From Streptomyces liliifuscus (lineage in GTDB: Bacteria; Actinomycetota; Actinomycetes; Streptomycetales; Streptomycetaceae), in NCBI RefSeq assembly GCF_016598615.1, contig NZ_CP066831.1:3224001-3288000 (forward strand): a DNA stretch of 64,000 nucleotides, in the 5' to 3' direction. Shown one piece after another: positions 24,993 through 34,964 of this stretch (the first letter of the stretch is position 1; every line of letters starts with the position of its first letter). The notes below the pieces were generated by a model. It was not told the DNA's origin. It did not search any database and was given only the letters and a program-made list of their open reading frames with translations. The position numbers and the translations under genes are program-made.

Positions 24993-27900
24993 ATGGTCAG
25001 CTCCGCACACCGAGCCCTGGACGGCTTCTCACCAGCGACCCGTGCCTGGTTCACGGGTGCCTTCGACGCGCCCACCGCGGCCCAGGCCGGAGCGTGGCGA
25101 GCCATCGGCGAGGGCTCGGACGTGCTGGTCGTGGCCCCCACCGGCTCGGGCAAGACCCTGGCAGCGTTCCTGGCCGCCCTGGACCAGCTGGCCTCGACCC
25201 CACCCCCGGCCGACCCGAAGAAGCGCTGCCGGGTCCTGTACGTGTCCCCGCTGAAGGCCCTCGCGGTCGACGTGGAGCGAAACCTGCGCAGCCCGCTGAC
25301 CGGCATCCGGCAGGAAGCCGTGCGCCTGGGCCTGCCCGAGCCCGAGGTGAAGGTCGGCATCCGCTCCGGCGACACCCCGCCCGCCGAGCGCCGCGCGCTG
25401 TCCACCCGCCCGCCGGACATCCTGATCACGACCCCGGAGTCGCTGTTCCTGATGCTCACGTCGGCCACGCGCGACGCGCTGACGGGCATCGAGACGGTGA
25501 TCCTGGACGAGGTGCACGCGGTCGCGGGCACGAAACGCGGCGCCCACCTCGCCCTCACCCTGGAGCGCCTGGACGAACTGCTGCCGAAGCCGGCCCGCCG
25601 CATCGGCCTCTCGGCCACCGTCCGCCCGGTGGACGAGGTCGCCCGCTACCTCTCCCCCCACCGCAAGGTCGAGATCGTGCAGCCCCCGTCAGGCAAGGAA
25701 TTCGACCTCTCCGTGGTCGTGCCCGTCGAGGACCTGGGCGAGCTCGGCGGCTCCCCCGTCGCGGACTCCGACACGGGAGCCGAGCGCCCCTCCATCTGGC
25801 CTCACGTCGAGGAGAGAATCGCCGACCTCGTCCAGTCCCACCGCTCGACGATCGTCTTCGCCAACTCCCGCCGCCTGGCGGAGCGCCTCTGCAACCGGCT
25901 CAACGAGATCGCGTACGAGAGGGCGACGGGCGAGCCCCTGGAGGAGCACCACGCGCCGGCCGAGCTGATGGGCGGTTCGGGCGCGGCCCAAGGTGCCCCG
26001 CCGGTCATCGCCCGCGCCCACCACGGCTCGGTCTCCAAGGAGCAGCGCGCTCTCGTCGAGGAGGACCTGAAGGCGGGCCGCCTGCCCGCGGTGGTCGCCA
26101 CGTCCAGCCTGGAGCTCGGCATCGACATGGGCGCGGTGGACCTCGTCGTCCAGGTCGAGTCACCGCCGTCCGTGGCATCCGGCCTCCAGCGCGTGGGCCG
26201 TGCGGGCCACCAGGTCGGCGCGGTCTCCACAGGCGTGGTCTTCCCCAAGTACCGGGGTGACCTCGTACAGGCCGCCGTGGTCACCGAGCGGATGCGCACC
26301 GGCTCCATCGAGTCCCTCCGCATTCCCGCCAACCCGCTGGACGTGCTGGCCCAGCAGCTCGTCGCCATGACCGCGCTCGACACCTGGCAGGTCGACGACC
26401 TGCTCACCACGGTCCGCCGCGCGGCCCCCTTCGCGTCGCTTCCGGAGTCGGCGTTCACGGCGGTGCTCGACATGCTCGCGGGCCGCTACCCCTCCGACGC
26501 CTTCGCCGAGTTGCGGCCCCGTGTGGTGTGGGACCGCGTCGCCGGTACGGTCACGGGCCGCCCCGGTGCCCAGCGCCTCGCCGTCACCTCCGGCGGCACC
26601 ATCCCCGACCGCGGCCTCTTCGGCGTCTTCCTCGCCGGCGCCGACCCCAAGAAGGGCGGCGGCCGGGTCGGCGAGCTCGACGAGGAGATGGTCTACGAAT
26701 CCCGCGTGGGAGACGTCTTCACGCTCGGCACCAGCTCCTGGCGCATCGAGGACATCACCCGCGATCGCGTCCTGGTGTCCCCCGCCCCCGGTGTGCCGGG
26801 CAGGCTGCCGTTCTGGAAGGGCGACCAGCTCGGGCGTCCGCTCGAACTGGGCCGCGCGGTGGGCGCCTTCCTGCGCGAGGTCGGATCGCTGCCCAAGGAC
26901 GACGCCCGCCTCCGCCTCCTCGCGGCGGGCCTGGACGCCTGGGCGGCCGACAACGTCCTGTCCTATCTGGCCGAACAGCGCGAGGCCTGCGGCCACATCC
27001 CGGACGACCGCACCATCGTCGTCGAGCGTTTCCGTGACGAGCTGGGCGACTGGCGGGTCGTCGTGCACTCGCCCTTCGGCGCCCAGGTCCACGCCCCGTG
27101 GGCCCTCGCGCTGGGCGCACGCCTCTCCGAGCGGTACGGCATGGACGCCCAGGTCATGCACGCCGACGACGGCATCGTCCTGCGCCTCCCGGACGCCGAC
27201 CTGATGGGTCTGGACCTGCTCGACCAGGAACCCACCAAGCTGGGCACGGAGTACGACTCCGACCAGGCCCCCGTGGGCGCGGCGGACGTCGCGTTCGACA
27301 AGGGGGAGGTCAACCAGATCGTCACCGACCAGGTCGGCGGCTCCGCCCTGTTCGCGTCCCGCTTCCGCGAATGCGCCGCCCGCGCCCTGCTTCTGCCGCG
27401 CCGCAGCCCCGGCAAGCGCACCCCCCTGTGGCAGCAGCGCCAGCGCGCCGCCCAACTGCTCCAGGTGGCCAGTGAGTACGGCTCCTTCCCCATCGTTCTG
27501 GAGGCGGTCCGCGAATGCCTCCAGGACGTCTTCGACGTACCGGGTCTCACGGAACTGATGGGCGACCTGGAGTCCCGCAAGGTGCGGCTCGTCGAGGTCA
27601 CGACGCCGGAGCCGTCACCCTTCGCCCGGTCACTGCTGTTCGGCTATGTCGCCCAGTTCCTGTACGAGGGAGACTCCCCGCTCGCCGAGCGGCGCGCCGC
27701 GGCCCTGTCGCTGGACTCGCGTCTGCTCGCCGAGCTCCTGGGCCAGGCGGAGCTGCGCGAGCTCCTGGACGCCGATGTGCTGACGGAGCTGGAGAGCGAG
27801 CTCCAGTGGCTCACGGAGGATCGCCGCGCCAAGGACGCCGAAAGCGTCGCGGACCTCCTGCGGATGCTCGGCCCGCTCACCGACGCCGAACTGGCCGAGC

Positions 27901-29981
27901 GCGGCGCCGAACCGGAGTGGGCCCGGGACCTGGCTTCGGCCCGCCGCGCAATCCGGGTCCGGATCGGCGGGGCCGACCACTGGGCGGCGATCGAGGACGC
28001 GGGCCGACTGCGCGACGCGCTCGGCACGGCGCTGCCGGTCGGCGTCCCGGAAGCCTTCACCGAACCGGTCAAGGACCCGCTCGGCGACCTCCTCGCCCGG
28101 TACGCGCGCACGCACGGCCCGTTCACCTCGACCACTGCGGCGACCCGCTTCGGCCTAGGTCCGGCCGTCACCGAGGGGGCGCTGCAGAGGCTCGCTGCGG
28201 CCGGTCGCGTCGTCCAAGGGGAGTTCCACCCGGCGGGGATCGGCCAGGAGTGGTGCGACGCGGCGGTGCTGCGCCGGCTGCGGCGCCGTTCGCTGGCCGC
28301 TCTGCGCCACGAACTGGAGCCGGTGCCGCCCGCCGCGCTCGCACAGTTCCTGCCGCAGTGGCAGCACCTCGGCAGCGGGCACGGCCTGCGCGGCATCGAC
28401 GGACTCGTGCGCGCCATCGAGCAGTTGCAGGGCGCTTCGGTGCCCGCGTCGGCGCTGGAGAAGCTCGTCCTGCCGTCCCGCGTCGCGCACTACGCGCCCG
28501 CGATGCTCGACGAGCTGACCGCCGCCGGAGAGGTCGTCTGGGCCGGAGCGGGCGCGCTCCCCGGCAAGGACGGCTGGGTGTCCGTCTATCTTGCGGACAC
28601 CGCTCCCCTCCTCCTGCCGCCCCCGCATCCCCTGGAGCTGACCGCGCTCCACCAGTCGGTCCTGGACGCCCTCTCCGGGGGCTACGGCCTCTTCTTCCGC
28701 CAGATCACCGACCAGATCCGCGCCACCACACACCCCGATGCCACCGATCCCCAACTCGCCGACGCCATCTGGGACCTGGCCTGGTCGGGCCGGCTGACGA
28801 ACGACACGCTCGGCCCGATGCGCGCTCTCCTCGGTTCGGGCCGCACCGCCGGTTCCACCGCGCACCGCGCGAAGCGCACGGTGCCCCGCGGACGTTACGG
28901 AAGCCTGACGGCCGCCGCACGCCCCCAGTCCCGGACGGGCCCTCCGACCGTCGCGGGCCGCTGGTCACTGCTCCCCGCTCTCGAGCCCGACGCCACGGTC
29001 CGCGCCCATGCCCTGGCCCGTACCCTGCTCGACCGGCACGGCGTGGTCACCCGGGGCGCGGTCGCCGCGGAGGGCGTGGAGGGCGGCTTCTCCGCCGTCT
29101 ATCGCATCCTGTCCGCCTTCGAGGACAGCGGTCAGGCCCGCCGCGGGTACGTGGTGGAGGGGCTCGGCGCCGCCCAGTTCGCGATGGACGGCGCGGTGGA
29201 CCGGCTGCGCGCGGCGGCCAACGCGCGCGAGCGGGGCGAGGCCCTGCCCGAGTCCGGGTTCCCGGGCATGCCCCTGCCCGGCGGCCGCCCGGGCACCCGC
29301 ACGCCGGGCCACACCGAAGGTCCCACCGAACACCCGGACCCCTTCGACGACCCGGGCGACACAGGCTTCCCTGCCTCCGACGCCCTCCGGTCGGACCACG
29401 ACCCGTACTCCTTGCGCGACGGTTCCGGGCCGCCCTTCCCCGGCGCCCCGACGCCCGGCTCCGACCACCGGTATCCACCCCCCTTCGCCGACACTCCCCG
29501 TACGGCCCCGCAGGCCTTCCCGGGAGGCCCCGCCTCCGCCCGTGCCCGCGCGGCCAACGGCAACCGCGCCATCGTGCTGGCCGCCGCCGACCCCGCGAAC
29601 GCCTACGGCGCTGCCCTCCCCTGGCCAGAACCCCCCACCGGCGCCGGTCACAAGCCGGGCCGCAAGGCGGGCTCCCTGGTCGTGCTGGTCGACGGCGAGC
29701 TGACCCTCTACATGGAGCGCGGCGGCAAGACGCTCCTGGCCTGGCCGTCCACTCTCGACGGCTCGCCCTCCGACAGCTCCTCTCCCGACGACTCTCCGCT
29801 CCACGACCCGCGCCTGCGCACAGCCGCCGAGGCACTCGCCGCGGCCGCCCGCGCGGGATCCCTCGGCACTGTCACGGTGGAGCGGGTGAACGGCGCCTCC
29901 GCGCTGACATCCCCCTTCGGCACCCTCCTGGAAGGAGCCGGTTTCCACGCGACCCCAAGAGGGCTGCGCCTCCGCGCGTGA
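24993..29981 (+). CDS. lhr: ATP-dependent helicase Lhr (large helicase-related protein)
   Basis: 1662 residues from ATG 24993 (MVSSAHRALDGFSPATRAWF); aggatgg lies upstream. This is a superfamily 2 DNA/RNA helicase: APTGSGKT at 48-55, ILDEVHAVAG near 172, GLSATVRPV near 207, and motifs V/VI in VVATSSLELGIDMG and GLQRVGRAGHQVG near 370-410. Winged-helix and Lhr-core domains follow to about 880, then the long Lhr C-terminal region. A Pro/Gly/Thr-rich linker at about 1415-1530 interrupts that region. It is 141 bases upstream of a Nei-type glycosylase gene, a linkage consistent with a shared repair role. Confidence 0.95.
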   Translation: MVSSAHRALDGFSPATRAWFTGAFDAPTAAQAGAWRAIGEGSDVLVVAPTGSGKTLAAFLAALDQLASTPPPADPKKRCRVLYVSPLKALAVDVERNLRSPLTGIRQEAVRLGLPEPEVKVGIRSGDTPPAERRALSTRPPDILITTPESLFLMLTSATRDALTGIETVILDEVHAVAGTKRGAHLALTLERLDELLPKPARRIGLSATVRPVDEVARYLSPHRKVEIVQPPSGKEFDLSVVVPVEDLGELGGSPVADSDTGAERPSIWPHVEERIADLVQSHRSTIVFANSRRLAERLCNRLNEIAYERATGEPLEEHHAPAELMGGSGAAQGAPPVIARAHHGSVSKEQRALVEEDLKAGRLPAVVATSSLELGIDMGAVDLVVQVESPPSVASGLQRVGRAGHQVGAVSTGVVFPKYRGDLVQAAVVTERMRTGSIESLRIPANPLDVLAQQLVAMTALDTWQVDDLLTTVRRAAPFASLPESAFTAVLDMLAGRYPSDAFAELRPRVVWDRVAGTVTGRPGAQRLAVTSGGTIPDRGLFGVFLAGADPKKGGGRVGELDEEMVYESRVGDVFTLGTSSWRIEDITRDRVLVSPAPGVPGRLPFWKGDQLGRPLELGRAVGAFLREVGSLPKDDARLRLLAAGLDAWAADNVLSYLAEQREACGHIPDDRTIVVERFRDELGDWRVVVHSPFGAQVHAPWALALGARLSERYGMDAQVMHADDGIVLRLPDADLMGLDLLDQEPTKLGTEYDSDQAPVGAADVAFDKGEVNQIVTDQVGGSALFASRFRECAARALLLPRRSPGKRTPLWQQRQRAAQLLQVASEYGSFPIVLEAVRECLQDVFDVPGLTELMGDLESRKVRLVEVTTPEPSPFARSLLFGYVAQFLYEGDSPLAERRAAALSLDSRLLAELLGQAELRELLDADVLTELESELQWLTEDRRAKDAESVADLLRMLGPLTDAELAERGAEPEWARDLASARRAIRVRIGGADHWAAIEDAGRLRDALGTALPVGVPEAFTEPVKDPLGDLLARYARTHGPFTSTTAATRFGLGPAVTEGALQRLAAAGRVVQGEFHPAGIGQEWCDAAVLRRLRRRSLAALRHELEPVPPAALAQFLPQWQHLGSGHGLRGIDGLVRAIEQLQGASVPASALEKLVLPSRVAHYAPAMLDELTAAGEVVWAGAGALPGKDGWVSVYLADTAPLLLPPPHPLELTALHQSVLDALSGGYGLFFRQITDQIRATTHPDATDPQLADAIWDLAWSGRLTNDTLGPMRALLGSGRTAGSTAHRAKRTVPRGRYGSLTAAARPQSRTGPPTVAGRWSLLPALEPDATVRAHALARTLLDRHGVVTRGAVAAEGVEGGFSAVYRILSAFEDSGQARRGYVVEGLGAAQFAMDGAVDRLRAAANARERGEALPESGFPGMPLPGGRPGTRTPGHTEGPTEHPDPFDDPGDTGFPASDALRSDHDPYSLRDGSGPPFPGAPTPGSDHRYPPPFADTPRTAPQAFPGGPASARARAANGNRAIVLAAADPANAYGAALPWPEPPTGAGHKPGRKAGSLVVLVDGELTLYMERGGKTLLAWPSTLDGSPSDSSSPDDSPLHDPRLRTAAEALAAAARAGSLGTVTVERVNGASALTSPFGTLLEGAGFHATPRGLRLRA

Positions 29982-30122
29982 AGCAGCCCGCGGCGTAAAG
30001 CCCGCCCACCCCCACCCAATCCCGTCCCCACCGCTCCCCTCTCCGCCCACCCCACCCCATCCCCTCCCCAGCCTTCCCCGCCACACAAGACACCCCGCCC
30101 GCCCCATGCCACCCTGGACCCC

Positions 30123-30923
30123 ATGCCCGAAGGAGACACCGTCTGGCAGACCGCCCGGCGCCTGCACACCGCGCTCGCGGGCCACGTGCTCACCCGCTCC
30201 GACCTCCGGGTGCCGAAGTACGCCACGGCGGACCTCACCGGACGCACGGTCCTGGACGTCACCCCACGCGGGAAGCACCTGCTCACCCGTATCGAGGGCG
30301 GCCTGACCCTGCACTCGCATCTTCGGATGGACGGCTCCTGGAAGGTGTACGCCCCGGGCGAGCGCTGGAGCGGCGGCCCGGGCCACCAGATCCGGGTGAT
30401 CCTCGGCACCGCCGACCGCACGGCCGTGGGCTACCGGCTCCCCGTACTGGACCTGCTCCGCACCACCGACGAGGCCCGAGCCGTCGGCCACCTCGGCCCC
30501 GACCTCCTGGGCCCGGACTGGGACCCCGACAAGGCCCTGGCGAACCTCCTGCGCGACCCCGCCCGCCCCCTCGGTGAGGCCCTCCTCGATCAGCGCAACC
30601 TCGCCGGCATCGGCAACATCTACAAGAGCGAGCTCTGCTTCCTGCTCCGCGCGACCCCCTGGCTCCCCATCGGCGACCTCCCCGCCGAGCACGCCGCCCG
30701 TCTGCCCGCCCTCGCCAGGAAGCTCCTCGAAGCCAACCGGGACCGCCCGGCCCGCAGCACCACGGGCCGCCGCGACCAGAACCTGTACGTGTACGGCCGC
30801 GCACCCCGCCCCTGTCTGCGCTGCCGCACCTCGATCCGCACCGCGAACCAGGGCGACGGCTCCCGGGAGCGCCCCACGTACTGGTGCCCGACCTGCCAGC
30901 CGGGCCCGTCCCCGCACTCCTGA
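30123..30923 (+). CDS. nei: Fpg/Nei-family DNA glycosylase (endonuclease VIII-like)
   Basis: 266 residues. The enzyme excises oxidised bases and cleaves abasic sites. The N-terminus MPEGDTVWQTARRLH places the catalytic Pro2 and Glu3. The conserved lysine is in TPRGKHLLTRI near 56, the helix-two-turn-helix has NLAGIGNIYKSE near 165, and a zinc finger with CLRC and CPTC is near 235-262. The family name is secure. The choice of Nei over MutM rests on Asp5-Thr6 and general appearance. It is probably cotranscribed with lhr. Confidence 0.92.
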   Translation: MPEGDTVWQTARRLHTALAGHVLTRSDLRVPKYATADLTGRTVLDVTPRGKHLLTRIEGGLTLHSHLRMDGSWKVYAPGERWSGGPGHQIRVILGTADRTAVGYRLPVLDLLRTTDEARAVGHLGPDLLGPDWDPDKALANLLRDPARPLGEALLDQRNLAGIGNIYKSELCFLLRATPWLPIGDLPAEHAARLPALARKLLEANRDRPARSTTGRRDQNLYVYGRAPRPCLRCRTSIRTANQGDGSRERPTYWCPTCQPGPSPHS

Positions 30924-31010
30924 CCAGCCCACCGCGAACAACCCATCGCATACGAACCCACCACGCACGACCAATTGACGACCCGTCAGAAACCCTCGTA
31001 CGGTCCCCTC

Positions 31011-31775
31011 ATGCCCGTCACGGCGTACGACCTCACCGGACGCACCGCATTCGTCACCGGCGCGGCAAGCGGTATCGGCCGCGCCAGTGCCGTGCTGCTC
31101 GCGGAGGCGGGGGCCACCGTCCACTGCGCGGACCGCGACGCCCAGGGCCTGGACGAAACAGCGGCCCGCATCAAGGACACGGGCGGTACCGCACACTCGC
31201 ACCCCCTCGACGTCACCGACCGCGCCCAGCTCAAGGACGCGGTCGCCGCCTGTGAGCGCCTGGACGTCATGGCCGCGGTCGCCGGGATCATGCACAGCAG
31301 TCCGGTCCTGGAGACCCGGGACGAGGACCTCGACCGCGTACTCGGCGTCAACTTCAAGGGTGTTCTGTACGCCTGCCAGGAGGCGGCCCTCGCGATGATC
31401 GCGTCAGGTACGCGCGGCAGCATCATCACGATGGCGTCCGGAGCCGTCGACACCGGCGGGCCGGGCCTGCTCTGCTACGGAGCGGCGAAGGCGGCCGTCG
31501 TCCAGCTTACGAAGACGCTGGCGACGGAGATGGGCCCGCACGGCATCCGCGTCAACGCGGTGGCGCCGGGCTGGATCCGTACGCCCATGACCGACCGCCA
31601 CGACGGCGAGGCCCAGGCGCGGACCGAGGGGTTCATGGCCCGGATGTCACCACTGGGCCGGGTCGGCGAGCCGGAGGACATCGCCCACGCGGTCCTGCAC
31701 CTCGCCTCCGACGCCTCGTCGTTCACAACGGGCCAGATCCTCCGCCCCAACGGAGGCGTGGCAATGCCCTGGTAG
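31011..31775 (+). CDS. SDR family NAD(P)-dependent oxidoreductase
   Basis: 254 residues from ATG 31011. The Rossmann TGxxxGxG is TGAASGIG at 17-24. The family NNAG motif is replaced by AVAG (about 91). The catalytic Ser lies in IITMASGAV, and YGAAK near 158-162 supplies Tyr and Lys. NAVAPGWIRTPM follows. The acid after strand 2 (CADRD) suggests NAD preference. The substrate is unknown. It stands alone after nei, on the same strand. Confidence 0.92.
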   Translation: MPVTAYDLTGRTAFVTGAASGIGRASAVLLAEAGATVHCADRDAQGLDETAARIKDTGGTAHSHPLDVTDRAQLKDAVAACERLDVMAAVAGIMHSSPVLETRDEDLDRVLGVNFKGVLYACQEAALAMIASGTRGSIITMASGAVDTGGPGLLCYGAAKAAVVQLTKTLATEMGPHGIRVNAVAPGWIRTPMTDRHDGEAQARTEGFMARMSPLGRVGEPEDIAHAVLHLASDASSFTTGQILRPNGGVAMPW

Positions 31776-31948
31776 CGAGGCACTGACGCCTGCCCCTCCC
31801 TCACCCCGACACACGCCCGGCACCAACCGACGACACACACCCCCCTCCAGAGCCCCCCAGAAGCCGCCGCGGGGCCCGCCCAAACCCTCCCAAGCTTTCC
31901 GATGCCCTTCGGAAACGCGCGGCCTGCGCTGCGTGCGCGGCCTGCGCC

Positions 31949-32227
31949 TCAGGAAGGCCCCCCACGCCCCAGATGCGGCCCCCGCCTCCTCCGCCAAGCC
32001 TCCGAAACGCGCCGCGCCCACTGGTCCGACCCGGCCGCCCCCGCAGCACGCCCCTTCGGCACACAGTGCACCGGAAGCAGACTCAGACCCCACCCGCCGG
32101 CCGCGACCGCCCCCTCAAGCACGCCGGCGTCCGACGCGAACGCCAGCCGCGTCACGGCCCACCACCACAGCCCTCCAACGCCGAGGGCCAGCCCCCATCT
32201 GCCTATTCGCCCCATCCGCCCCGCCAT
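31949..32227 (-). CDS. small single-span membrane protein
   Basis: 92 residues. A good ribosome site (ggagg, seven bases before ATG 32227) and biased codons support it. One hydrophobic segment covers about residues 10-34 (WGLALGVGGLWWWAVTRLAF). A conserved-looking block, AAGGWGLSLLPVHCVPKGR, follows near 42-60, then a basic tail rich in Arg and Trp. No known family comes to mind. It lies downstream of dpsB on the same strand, 210 bases away, and convergent with the SDR gene. Confidence 0.65.
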   Translation of the reverse strand: MAGRMGRIGRWGLALGVGGLWWWAVTRLAFASDAGVLEGAVAAGGWGLSLLPVHCVPKGRAAGAAGSDQWARRVSEAWRRRRGPHLGRGGPS

Positions 32228-32382
32228 GGCACCACCTCCAGCCGGACGCCCGACGCTAGACCGCCGAGTTCACCCATCGACAGGGCGCATCGACACGAAC
32301 GGGGCGCCCGGCGCACACCACCGGCGCCCGCCCCACAACCGCACACCCAGACCCGAAGCCGAGGCCAACCTCAATCCCAAAA

Positions 32383-32412
32383 CCACAGCCACAGCCACAG
32401 CCACAGCCACAG
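32383..32412. repeat. five copies of CCACAG
   Basis: Five exact tandem copies of the hexamer ccacag, 26 bases beyond the dpsB stop. This is noncoding and probably a slippage product. Confidence 0.9.
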
Positions 32413-32437
32413 CCCACGAAACCCGGCAGAGCCACCC

Positions 32438-32908
32438 TCACCCGTTCTCCGCCTGGAACATCCAGTGATGCTTCTCAAGATCCGCGGTGATCCCGATGAA
32501 GATGTCCTGGCTCACCGGATCCGCCTCCCCCGTAGCCCTGACCCGCTCCCGCATCCGCTCGATGACGGCTGCGAGCGCGTCCACGAGTGCCCCCACCGCG
32601 TCGGTGTCCTTCACCCACCCGTCCGGCGTGACCCCGATACCGCTGCTGGTCGCGACGGTCGCGGCACGTCCATCCGGGGAGACCCCGAGCGTGGAGGCAC
32701 GCTCGGCCACGGTGTCGGAGTGCAGCCGGGCGGTGTCCACGACCTCGTCGAGCTGGAGATGGACGGACCGGAAGCGCGGTCCGACCACGTTCCAGTGAAT
32801 CTGCTTCGCCACGAGCGACAGATCCACCAGATCGACGAGCGCCCCCTGCAGCGCCTCGGACACGGTCTTCAGATCAGCATCGGTCAACGGGCTCTTCACG
32901 ACGTACAT
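32438..32908 (-). CDS. dpsB: Dps-like ferritin, DpsB-type
   Basis: 156 residues from ATG 32908, which leaves ggagg six bases upstream; an ATG two codons earlier overlaps that site. The protein is of the Dps family, with the ferroxidase-site segment KQIHWNVVGPRFRSVHLQLDE near 38-58, then D and E in DTVAERASTLG, and HHWMFQAENG at the C-terminus. Dps proteins form hollow 12-mers that oxidise iron and can bind DNA. At this locus in S. coelicolor lies dpsB, which is involved in stress and nucleoid condensation at sporulation. The name rests on that synteny. Confidence 0.92.
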   Translation of the reverse strand: MYVVKSPLTDADLKTVSEALQGALVDLVDLSLVAKQIHWNVVGPRFRSVHLQLDEVVDTARLHSDTVAERASTLGVSPDGRAATVATSSGIGVTPDGWVKDTDAVGALVDALAAVIERMRERVRATGEADPVSQDIFIGITADLEKHHWMFQAENG

Positions 32909-33070
32909 GGACATCCTCCGGTCGACAACGCCCCCGGCTTCAGCCCCCGCTCCTCCACCATGGCCGCCCCGACCAGTACCGGCAAACGCTGACAAAACCC
33001 ACTGCACCACCGAGTCACACCATCAAGCCTCACCTCACGCCACACCCCCGGCTTCGGCCTCCGCCCACGC

Positions 33071-33125
33071 AAAAGCCCCGACCGCCCCCCTCCAGGTCTC
33101 CCCGGAGAAGGCCCCGGCCGGGGCT
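33071..33125 (-). terminator. terminator of clgR
   Basis: agccccgaccg (33074-33084) pairs with cggccggggct (33115-33125) with one G-T-type mismatch, and gccccggccggggc is an inner palindrome. On the minus strand the stem ends in gctttt. It starts about 50 bases after the clgR stop and lies between clgR and dpsB. Confidence 0.7.
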
Positions 33126-33173
33126 CTCACACAGTTCTTCGCATCTCAGCTCGCGGGCGCGAGCCCGTGAGCG

Positions 33174-33548
33174 TCAGGCGGCGACGACGTCGACCGCCTC
33201 CGCAGGCGCCTTGATGGTCACCCGTTCCGGCGGCACACCGGTCACCGATACGGAATTGAGCCTCGGGCGCACCGGTGTGGGCACAGGCTCGGTGGCCGCT
33301 GCCGACCGGGCCAGCTCGGCGAGTGCGAGCTCGTCGCTCACTTCCCGCATGAGCTCGGACATCCGTACGTCCAGCGCGTCGCAGATCGCGGAGAGCAGTT
33401 CAGAGGAAGCCTCCTTCTGCCCCCGCTCCACCTCGGAAAGATAGCCGAGTGAAACTCGGGCGGACGAGGAGACTTCGCGCAGAGTACGGCCCTGGCGCTG
33501 GCGCTGCCGACGCAGCACGTCACCAAGCAGGCGACGGAGCAGAATCAT
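33174..33548 (-). CDS. clgR: Clp gene regulator ClgR (XRE-type)
   Basis: 124 residues from ATG 33548, with gggag six bases upstream. It is an XRE helix-turn-helix protein ([20 protein letters not shown] near 24-43). It activates clpP1P2, clpC and lon in actinobacteria. The C-terminus ends VVAA: terminal Ala-Ala acts as a ClpP degron in the streptomycete protein, so the activator is itself a substrate of the protease it induces. It is downstream of the cinA-pgsA-rimO group on the same strand. Confidence 0.94.
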   Translation of the reverse strand: MILLRRLLGDVLRRQRQRQGRTLREVSSSARVSLGYLSEVERGQKEASSELLSAICDALDVRMSELMREVSDELALAELARSAAATEPVPTPVRPRLNSVSVTGVPPERVTIKAPAEAVDVVAA

Positions 33549-33657
33549 CGGTGGCTCCCTCCTCGGACCGCGTAGCCGCATCCTTCTCGCCCCACCGTAC
33601 CGCCTTGCGCCGCGGCCGTGCGGGGAGCGATGTCGTGTTCACTCAGGGCTGCAAACA

Positions 33658-34203
33658 TCAAAACCCCCCGTTCTGTTCCGTATCCTGTGCCCGCTCATTC
33701 TCAGTGAGTTCGCCCACAAGCTGCTCCAGAAGCAGTGCGAGCACGCTCCGTACACTCTCCATACGGATTTCCGTCCGGGAGCCGTTCAACCGCAACGCCA
33801 CCACTTTCCCGCCAAGAACGCCTTCGCCGGACGTGCCGTGCGGCCCGTCCACGGCAACGAAAACCGTGCCGACGGGCTGTCCGTCCTGGGGTTCGGGGCC
33901 GGCGACACCGGTCGTCGAGATGCCCCAGTCCGCGCCGAGCACCTTGCGGGCGCCGGCCGCCATCTGGGCCGCGACCTGCGGATCCACCGCTCCACGCTGA
34001 TCCAGCAGAGTGGCGTCGACGCCGAGTACATCGCGCTTGAGATCGGTGGCGTACGCGGTCACCGAGCCGCGGAAGGCCTTGGATGCTCCGGGGACCGCCG
34101 CGAGATCCGCGGCCACCAGACCGCCGGTCAGCGACTCGGCGACAGCGAGCGTCTCACCCCTCACCGTGAGTAGTCGCAGCACTTCGGCGGCCGTGGAGGT
34201 CAC
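33658..34203 (-). CDS. cinA: CinA C-terminal family protein (nicotinamide-nucleotide amidohydrolase)
   Basis: 181 residues from GTG 34203, overlapping the pgsA stop (GTGA). It contains only the CinA C-terminal (PncC-type) domain: TLAVAESLTGGLVAADLAAV with the catalytic Ser near 23, FRGSVTAYATDLKRDVLGV near 44, and GISTTGVAGPEPQDGQPVG near 94. It hydrolyses NMN to nicotinate mononucleotide. It is part of the rimO-pgsA-cinA operon, which precedes clgR. Confidence 0.92.
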   Translation of the reverse strand: MTSTAAEVLRLLTVRGETLAVAESLTGGLVAADLAAVPGASKAFRGSVTAYATDLKRDVLGVDATLLDQRGAVDPQVAAQMAAGARKVLGADWGISTTGVAGPEPQDGQPVGTVFVAVDGPHGTSGEGVLGGKVVALRLNGSRTEIRMESVRSVLALLLEQLVGELTENERAQDTEQNGGF

Positions 34204-34964
34204 GCTTCCGCCTCCTCGGCGGCGGCCTTCCGGTCGGCCAGTCCCTGGCGCCGCAGCACAATGGCCTGTCTCACATAGTCGAGCCCGGTGACGACGGTCA
34301 GGGCGACCGCCGCAGCCATCACCCAGAACCTCAGGGTCGCCAGTGGCCCCGTCAGCGCCAGGACGTACATCCCGACGGCCACTCCCTGCGTCAGCGTCTT
34401 TATCTTGCCGCCGCGGCTGGCGGGGATGACGCCGTAGCGGATCACCACGAAGCGCAGCAGGGTGATCCCGAGCTCACGCCCGAGGATCACGCCCGTCACC
34501 CACCACGGCAGATCGCCGAGCGAGGAGAGGCAGATGAGCGCCGCTCCCATGATCGCCTTGTCGGCGATCGGGTCGGCGATCTTCCCGAAGTCGGTGACGA
34601 GGTTGTACGTACGGGCCAGATGGCCGTCGAAGACGTCCGTGATCATGGCTACGGCGAAGGCCGCCCAGGCCCAGGCCCGCCACACGGGGTCGTATCCGCC
34701 GTCGGCCAGCATCAGCGCCACGAAGCCCGGCACGAGCACGAGCCGGAGCATGGTGAGGAGGTTGGCCACGTTCCACAGGCTGGCCTGGTTGACGGCCGCG
34801 GCGCTCAGCTTCGCGCCACGCGGTGTCTTCGAGCCCTGGGCGCCGGTGGCACCCGTACCGGAGGTTCCGGAGGTTCCCTTGCCGGAAGCGCTGGAGGCGC
34901 CGGCAGCACCACGCGTACCGGGCGCACCGGGGCCGCCCGCCGCGGGTGCCGGGACTCCGGTCAT
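34200..34964 (-). CDS. pgsA: CDP-diacylglycerol-glycerol-3-phosphate 3-phosphatidyltransferase
   Basis: 254 residues from ATG 34964, with ggagg seven bases upstream. The ATG overlaps the rimO stop. After a low-complexity Gly/Ala/Ser/Thr tail of about 55 residues comes [17 protein letters not shown] and the CDP-alcohol phosphotransferase motif [27 protein letters not shown], seen as D-G-x2-A-R-x8-G-x3-D-x3-D. It has about five membrane segments. It makes phosphatidylglycerol phosphate for anionic lipids. Among the family, PgsA is favoured by place between rimO and cinA. Confidence 0.93.
   Translation of the reverse strand: MTGVPAPAAGGPGAPGTRGAAGASSASGKGTSGTSGTGATGAQGSKTPRGAKLSAAAVNQASLWNVANLLTMLRLVLVPGFVALMLADGGYDPVWRAWAWAAFAVAMITDVFDGHLARTYNLVTDFGKIADPIADKAIMGAALICLSSLGDLPWWVTGVILGRELGITLLRFVVIRYGVIPASRGGKIKTLTQGVAVGMYVLALTGPLATLRFWVMAAAVALTVVTGLDYVRQAIVLRRQGLADRKAAAEEAEA

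Noticed and set aside
27515..29998. Second long plus-strand frame overlapping lhr
   Set aside because: It is a frame-shifted shadow, rich in Arg, Gly and Pro, and the lhr frame carries the motifs.
32383..32412. CCACAG tandem repeat as a CRISPR or regulatory array
   Set aside because: The unit is only six bases, with no spacers, and is best seen as slippage.
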